Source of the DNA: JAEZFI01 sp044508215
GTDB taxonomy: Bacteria; Actinomycetota; Acidimicrobiia; Acidimicrobiales; Microtrichaceae
Direction: 5' to 3'
DNA length: 23,869 nucleotides
Assembly (NCBI GenBank): GCA_044508215.1
Contig: JBIQID010000033.1
Span: 1 to 23,869, forward strand
Shown here: piece by piece, positions 21,874 to 23,869 of the stretch
How the letters are laid out: each line of letters begins with the position of its first letter
Position numbering within the stretch: position 1 is the first letter of the stretch
Translations under genes and position numbers: made by a program
The notes under the pieces: generated by a model
Told to the model about the DNA's origin: nothing
Database searches by the model: none
What the model saw: the letters and a program-made list of their open reading frames with translations, nothing else

Positions 21874-22135
21874 GTGACCGCCGACGACCGCTCCCAGAGC
21901 ACTCAGCCAGCGGCTCGCGAGGGGATCACCCGCTACGAGATCCGAGTCAAGGGTCGCCTCGGCGCCCGGTGGTCGGCCTGGTTCGACGGCATGGACGTCA
22001 CCACCGCCGGCGACGGCACGACCGTCATCACCGGGCCCGTGGTCGACCAGGCGGCGCTGCACGGCCTGCTCCAACGGCTGCGCGACGTCGCCATCCCGCT
22101 GATCTCGCTGCGAGAGCTCCCCGCCGACCCTGCAA
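21874..22135 (+). CDS. Small conserved actinobacterial protein, 3' end lost in assembly gap
   Basis: The visible 87 residues look like a nearly complete ~90-aa soluble protein: ITRYEIRVKGRLGARWSAWF, DGTTVITGPVVDQAALHGLL, RLRDVAIPLISLREL. I recall this short alpha/beta family (ligand-binding or ACT-like in appearance) as a common unnamed companion of LuxR/LAL regulators, DUF4386 proteins and ABC exporters in actinobacteria; its function is unknown. The GTG start is chosen from the -10 spacing. The coding sequence runs into the N-run at 22136, so its stop codon and the following junction are not visible. Confidence 0.75.
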
Positions 22136-22235
22136 NNNNNNNNNNNNNNNNNNNNNNNNNNNNNNNNNNNNNNNNNNNNNNNNNNNNNNNNNNNNNNNNN
22201 NNNNNNNNNNNNNNNNNNNNNNNNNNNNNNNNNNN
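22136..22235. other. Assembly gap, exactly 100 N
   Basis: A run of exactly 100 N is the standard placeholder for a gap of unknown size in a scaffold. It removes the end of the small conserved protein and the N-terminus of the DUF4386 protein. About 40-50 residues of the latter are missing by family length, so the real gap is probably longer than 100 bases. Any translation across it is meaningless. Confidence 0.98.
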
Positions 22236-22820
22236 GCCCTCTTCGAGGTCCTCACCGCTCTCCTCGGCATCGCCACCGCCGTCGCCCTCTACCCGGTCGC
22301 CAGGCGGTACAGCCACCGGTCGGCGCTCGGGTTCGTCACCAGCCGCCTCCTCGAGGCCACCATGATCTTCGCCGGCGTCCTCAGTGTGATGGCCGTCCAC
22401 ACGCTCCGTGACGGTGCCGGCGCAGCATCAGCGGCCTCCGCTGACGCGAGCGCGCTGTCGGCCACCGGCGAGGCGCTCGTGGCGGTGCACGACTGGGCGT
22501 TCCTTCTCGGCCCGGGCCTCATGGCGGTGGTGAACGCCATGCTGATCGGCTCGATCATGTACCGGTCGGGTCTGCTGCCCCGCTGGATCCCGACGCTCGG
22601 GCTGATCGGGGCCCCGCTGCTGCTGGTCTCCGACGTGGCCGTCCTGTACGGGGTGTGGGACCAGGTGTCGGGCCCGGCGATGCTCCTCACGCTCCCGATC
22701 GCCGTCTGGGAGATGTCGTTCGGCATCCGCATGGCCGTGAAGGGCTTCCGCTCCGACGCAGTCGCCCCGCAGGCCGATCAGTCCACCGTCCCGGCCACCG
22801 TGGCCCCGACGTACGCCTGA
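22236..22820 (+). CDS. DUF4386 membrane protein, 5' end lost in assembly gap
   Basis: The visible 194 C-terminal residues hold about five helices and the DUF4386 pattern: a helix ending ALYPVARRYS, SRLLEATMIFAGVLSVM, the segment VAVHDWAFLLGPGLMAVVNAMLIG, and SGLLPRWIPTLGLIGAPLLL. DUF4386 proteins are polytopic and have no known function, but they often sit beside LuxR-type regulators and ABC exporters. The N-terminal helix and start codon are missing in the gap. Only 4 nt separate its stop from the ABC ATPase ATG, so they are cotranscribed. Confidence 0.9.
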   Translation, partial: ALFEVLTALLGIATAVALYPVARRYSHRSALGFVTSRLLEATMIFAGVLSVMAVHTLRDGAGAASAASADASALSATGEALVAVHDWAFLLGPGLMAVVNAMLIGSIMYRSGLLPRWIPTLGLIGAPLLLVSDVAVLYGVWDQVSGPAMLLTLPIAVWEMSFGIRMAVKGFRSDAVAPQADQSTVPATVAPTYA

Positions 22821-22824
22821 TCCG

Positions 22825-23739
22825 ATGATCGAGCTCAGGAACGTCACCAAGCGCTACGGCGCCACCACCGCCGTGGACCACCTCAGCTTCGAGGTCCGCC
22901 CCGGCGAGGTCACCGGCTTCCTCGGCCCCAACGGAGCCGGGAAGTCGACCACCATGCGGATGATCGTGGGCCTCGACGCCCCGACGTCCGGGACCGTCAC
23001 CGTCGACGGCCGGCCCTACCGGGACCTCCGCTTCCCGCTCCGCCACGTCGGTGCCCTCCTCGACGCCAAGGCGGTCCACCCAGGCCGCACGGCACGCGAC
23101 CACCTCCGCTGGCTGGCCGACTCCAACGGGATCGGCCGGCGCCGGGTGGACGAGCTCCTCGAGCTGGTTGGGCTCGCCGCTGTGGCCGACCGGCGCACCG
23201 GCGGCTTCTCGCTCGGCATGGGGCAGCGGCTCGGCATCGCCACCGCCCTCCTGGGCGACCCGGCCACCCTCCTCCTCGACGAGCCGGTCAACGGCCTCGA
23301 CCCCGAGGGCATCCAGTGGATCCGGCGCCTCCTCCGTGGGCTTGCCGACGAGGGCAGGTCGATCCTCGTGTCGAGCCACCTCATGAGCGAGATGGCACAG
23401 ACCGCCGACCGCCTCGTGGTGGTCGGCAGGGGCCGGCTCATCGTCGAGGGCACCGTCGACGACGTGGTCCGGGGCAGCGTCACCGGCAACGTCCGGGTCG
23501 ACACCGCCGAACCGGACCGGCTCGCAGCGCTCCTCGTCGAGCGAGGCGCGGTCGCTGACGCCGAGGTGGGCGGCGCCCTCACCGTCACGGGCATCGAGGC
23601 CCGCGAGATCGGCATCGCCGCAGCGGCTGCCGGCATCACCCTCTACGAGCTCACACCTCGTTCTGCCTCGCTCGAGGACGCGTTCTTCGAACTGACCCGC
23701 GACGCCACCGAGTACACGACCACAGGAGCAGTGGCATGA
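22825..23739 (+). CDS. ABC transporter ATP-binding protein
   Basis: A 304-aa ATPase subunit of an ABC-2 type exporter. Walker A is GPNGAGKST (33-41), the signature region is FSLGMGQRLGIA (about 130-141) with the SLGM variant common in this subfamily, Walker B is ATLLLDE and the D-loop is NGLDPEG. The H-loop His is in LVSSHLMSEM. The C-terminal ~95 residues form the usual regulatory extension ending SLEDAFFELT. It pairs with the permease that starts inside its stop (ATGA at 23736-23739). By position it is the probable main output of the LuxR/LAL-controlled operon. The substrate is unknown. Confidence 0.96.
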   Translation: MIELRNVTKRYGATTAVDHLSFEVRPGEVTGFLGPNGAGKSTTMRMIVGLDAPTSGTVTVDGRPYRDLRFPLRHVGALLDAKAVHPGRTARDHLRWLADSNGIGRRRVDELLELVGLAAVADRRTGGFSLGMGQRLGIATALLGDPATLLLDEPVNGLDPEGIQWIRRLLRGLADEGRSILVSSHLMSEMAQTADRLVVVGRGRLIVEGTVDDVVRGSVTGNVRVDTAEPDRLAALLVERGAVADAEVGGALTVTGIEAREIGIAAAAAGITLYELTPRSASLEDAFFELTRDATEYTTTGAVA

Positions 23740-23869
23740 CCGCCATCACCATCCCCACCACCACCGATGACACGTCGTCGGCTCCCACCGCCGTGCAGGT
23801 GTTCGCGGCCAACGTCCGGGCCGAGTGGACCAAGCTGCGCTCGGTCCGGTCGACGACCTGGACCCTGCT
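23736..23869 (+). CDS. ABC-2 type permease, N-terminus only (runs off the window)
   Basis: The first 44 codons are visible. A Thr-rich leader (about 1-20) is followed by VFAANVRAEWTKLRSVRST, the characteristic N-terminal cytoplasmic segment of actinobacterial ABC-2 permeases just before helix 1. ATG 23736 overlaps the ATPase stop (ATGA), and AGGAG lies 8-9 nt upstream. The rest lies beyond 23869. Confidence 0.88.
   Translation, partial: MTAITIPTTTDDTSSAPTAVQVFAANVRAEWTKLRSVRSTTWTL

Noticed and set aside
21969..22820. One continuous frame running across the N-run
   Set aside because: The frame before the gap is out of frame with the small conserved protein and is Arg/Pro-rich. Continuity exists only because N codons contain no stops and the gap length is arbitrary.

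Overview
The window is high-GC DNA (roughly 70% by eye) with dense, often overlapping genes and GTG starts. Other traits are Tat and lipoprotein signals, caa3-type respiration, NarL-type two-component genes and a long MalT/LAL-type LuxR regulator. Several genes start 6-7 nt after a TAnnnT element, as in leaderless transcription. Together these point to an actinobacterium, most likely of the Acidimicrobiia type; this is inferred from gene families, not from a marker gene. One run of exactly 100 N (22136-22235) is a scaffold gap and breaks two genes.

Layout. (1) 23-1273: a stand-alone TrpB2-type tryptophan synthase beta chain. (2) 1301-2128 (-) and 2265-3131 (+): a divergent pair, a membrane-anchored Gmad2-domain protein and a tandem universal stress protein, separated by a spacer with a 12-bp perfect inverted repeat. 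(3) 3138-6637 (-): a five-gene run, read from 6637 downwards: DUF6069-like membrane protein, conserved unknown protein, PPOX-type flavoprotein, ABC ATPase and ABC-2 permease. (4) 6789-8623 (+): a divergent histidine kinase/response regulator pair, probably controlling this exporter and itself. (5) 8648-10042: a membrane-anchored YncE/YVTN-like beta-propeller. (6) 10208-18137 (+): eight genes, every junction overlapping. They encode a Tat-exported gluconate-dehydrogenase-type small subunit, a GMC flavoprotein with a four-Cys cluster, a complete caa3-type oxidase (CoxB with fused haem c, a 14-helix CtaD, a 5-helix subunit III-like protein and a small membrane protein), CtaG, and a mono-haem lipoprotein cytochrome c. 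(7) 18158-23869: a membrane protein (-), a divergent 914-aa LuxR/LAL regulator (+), a small conserved protein, a DUF4386 membrane protein, and an ABC ATPase and permease running off the window.

How it fits together. The eight-gene operon looks like a self-contained periplasmic respiratory chain: sugar or alcohol is oxidised at FAD, and electrons pass through a possible Fe-S centre and c haems to CuA and oxygen. CtaD keeps the D-channel and metal ligands but has Gln where canonical A-type oxidases have the K-channel Lys. In region 7 the same operator-like element, ATGTGGTGA-N7-TCACCAGG, occurs on both sides of the LuxR/LAL regulator gene. This predicts autoregulation plus control of the DUF4386-ABC exporter operon and perhaps the divergent membrane protein. 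No RNA genes, insertion sequences, prophage genes or CRISPR arrays were seen, and no stretch over 300 bases lacks a gene.
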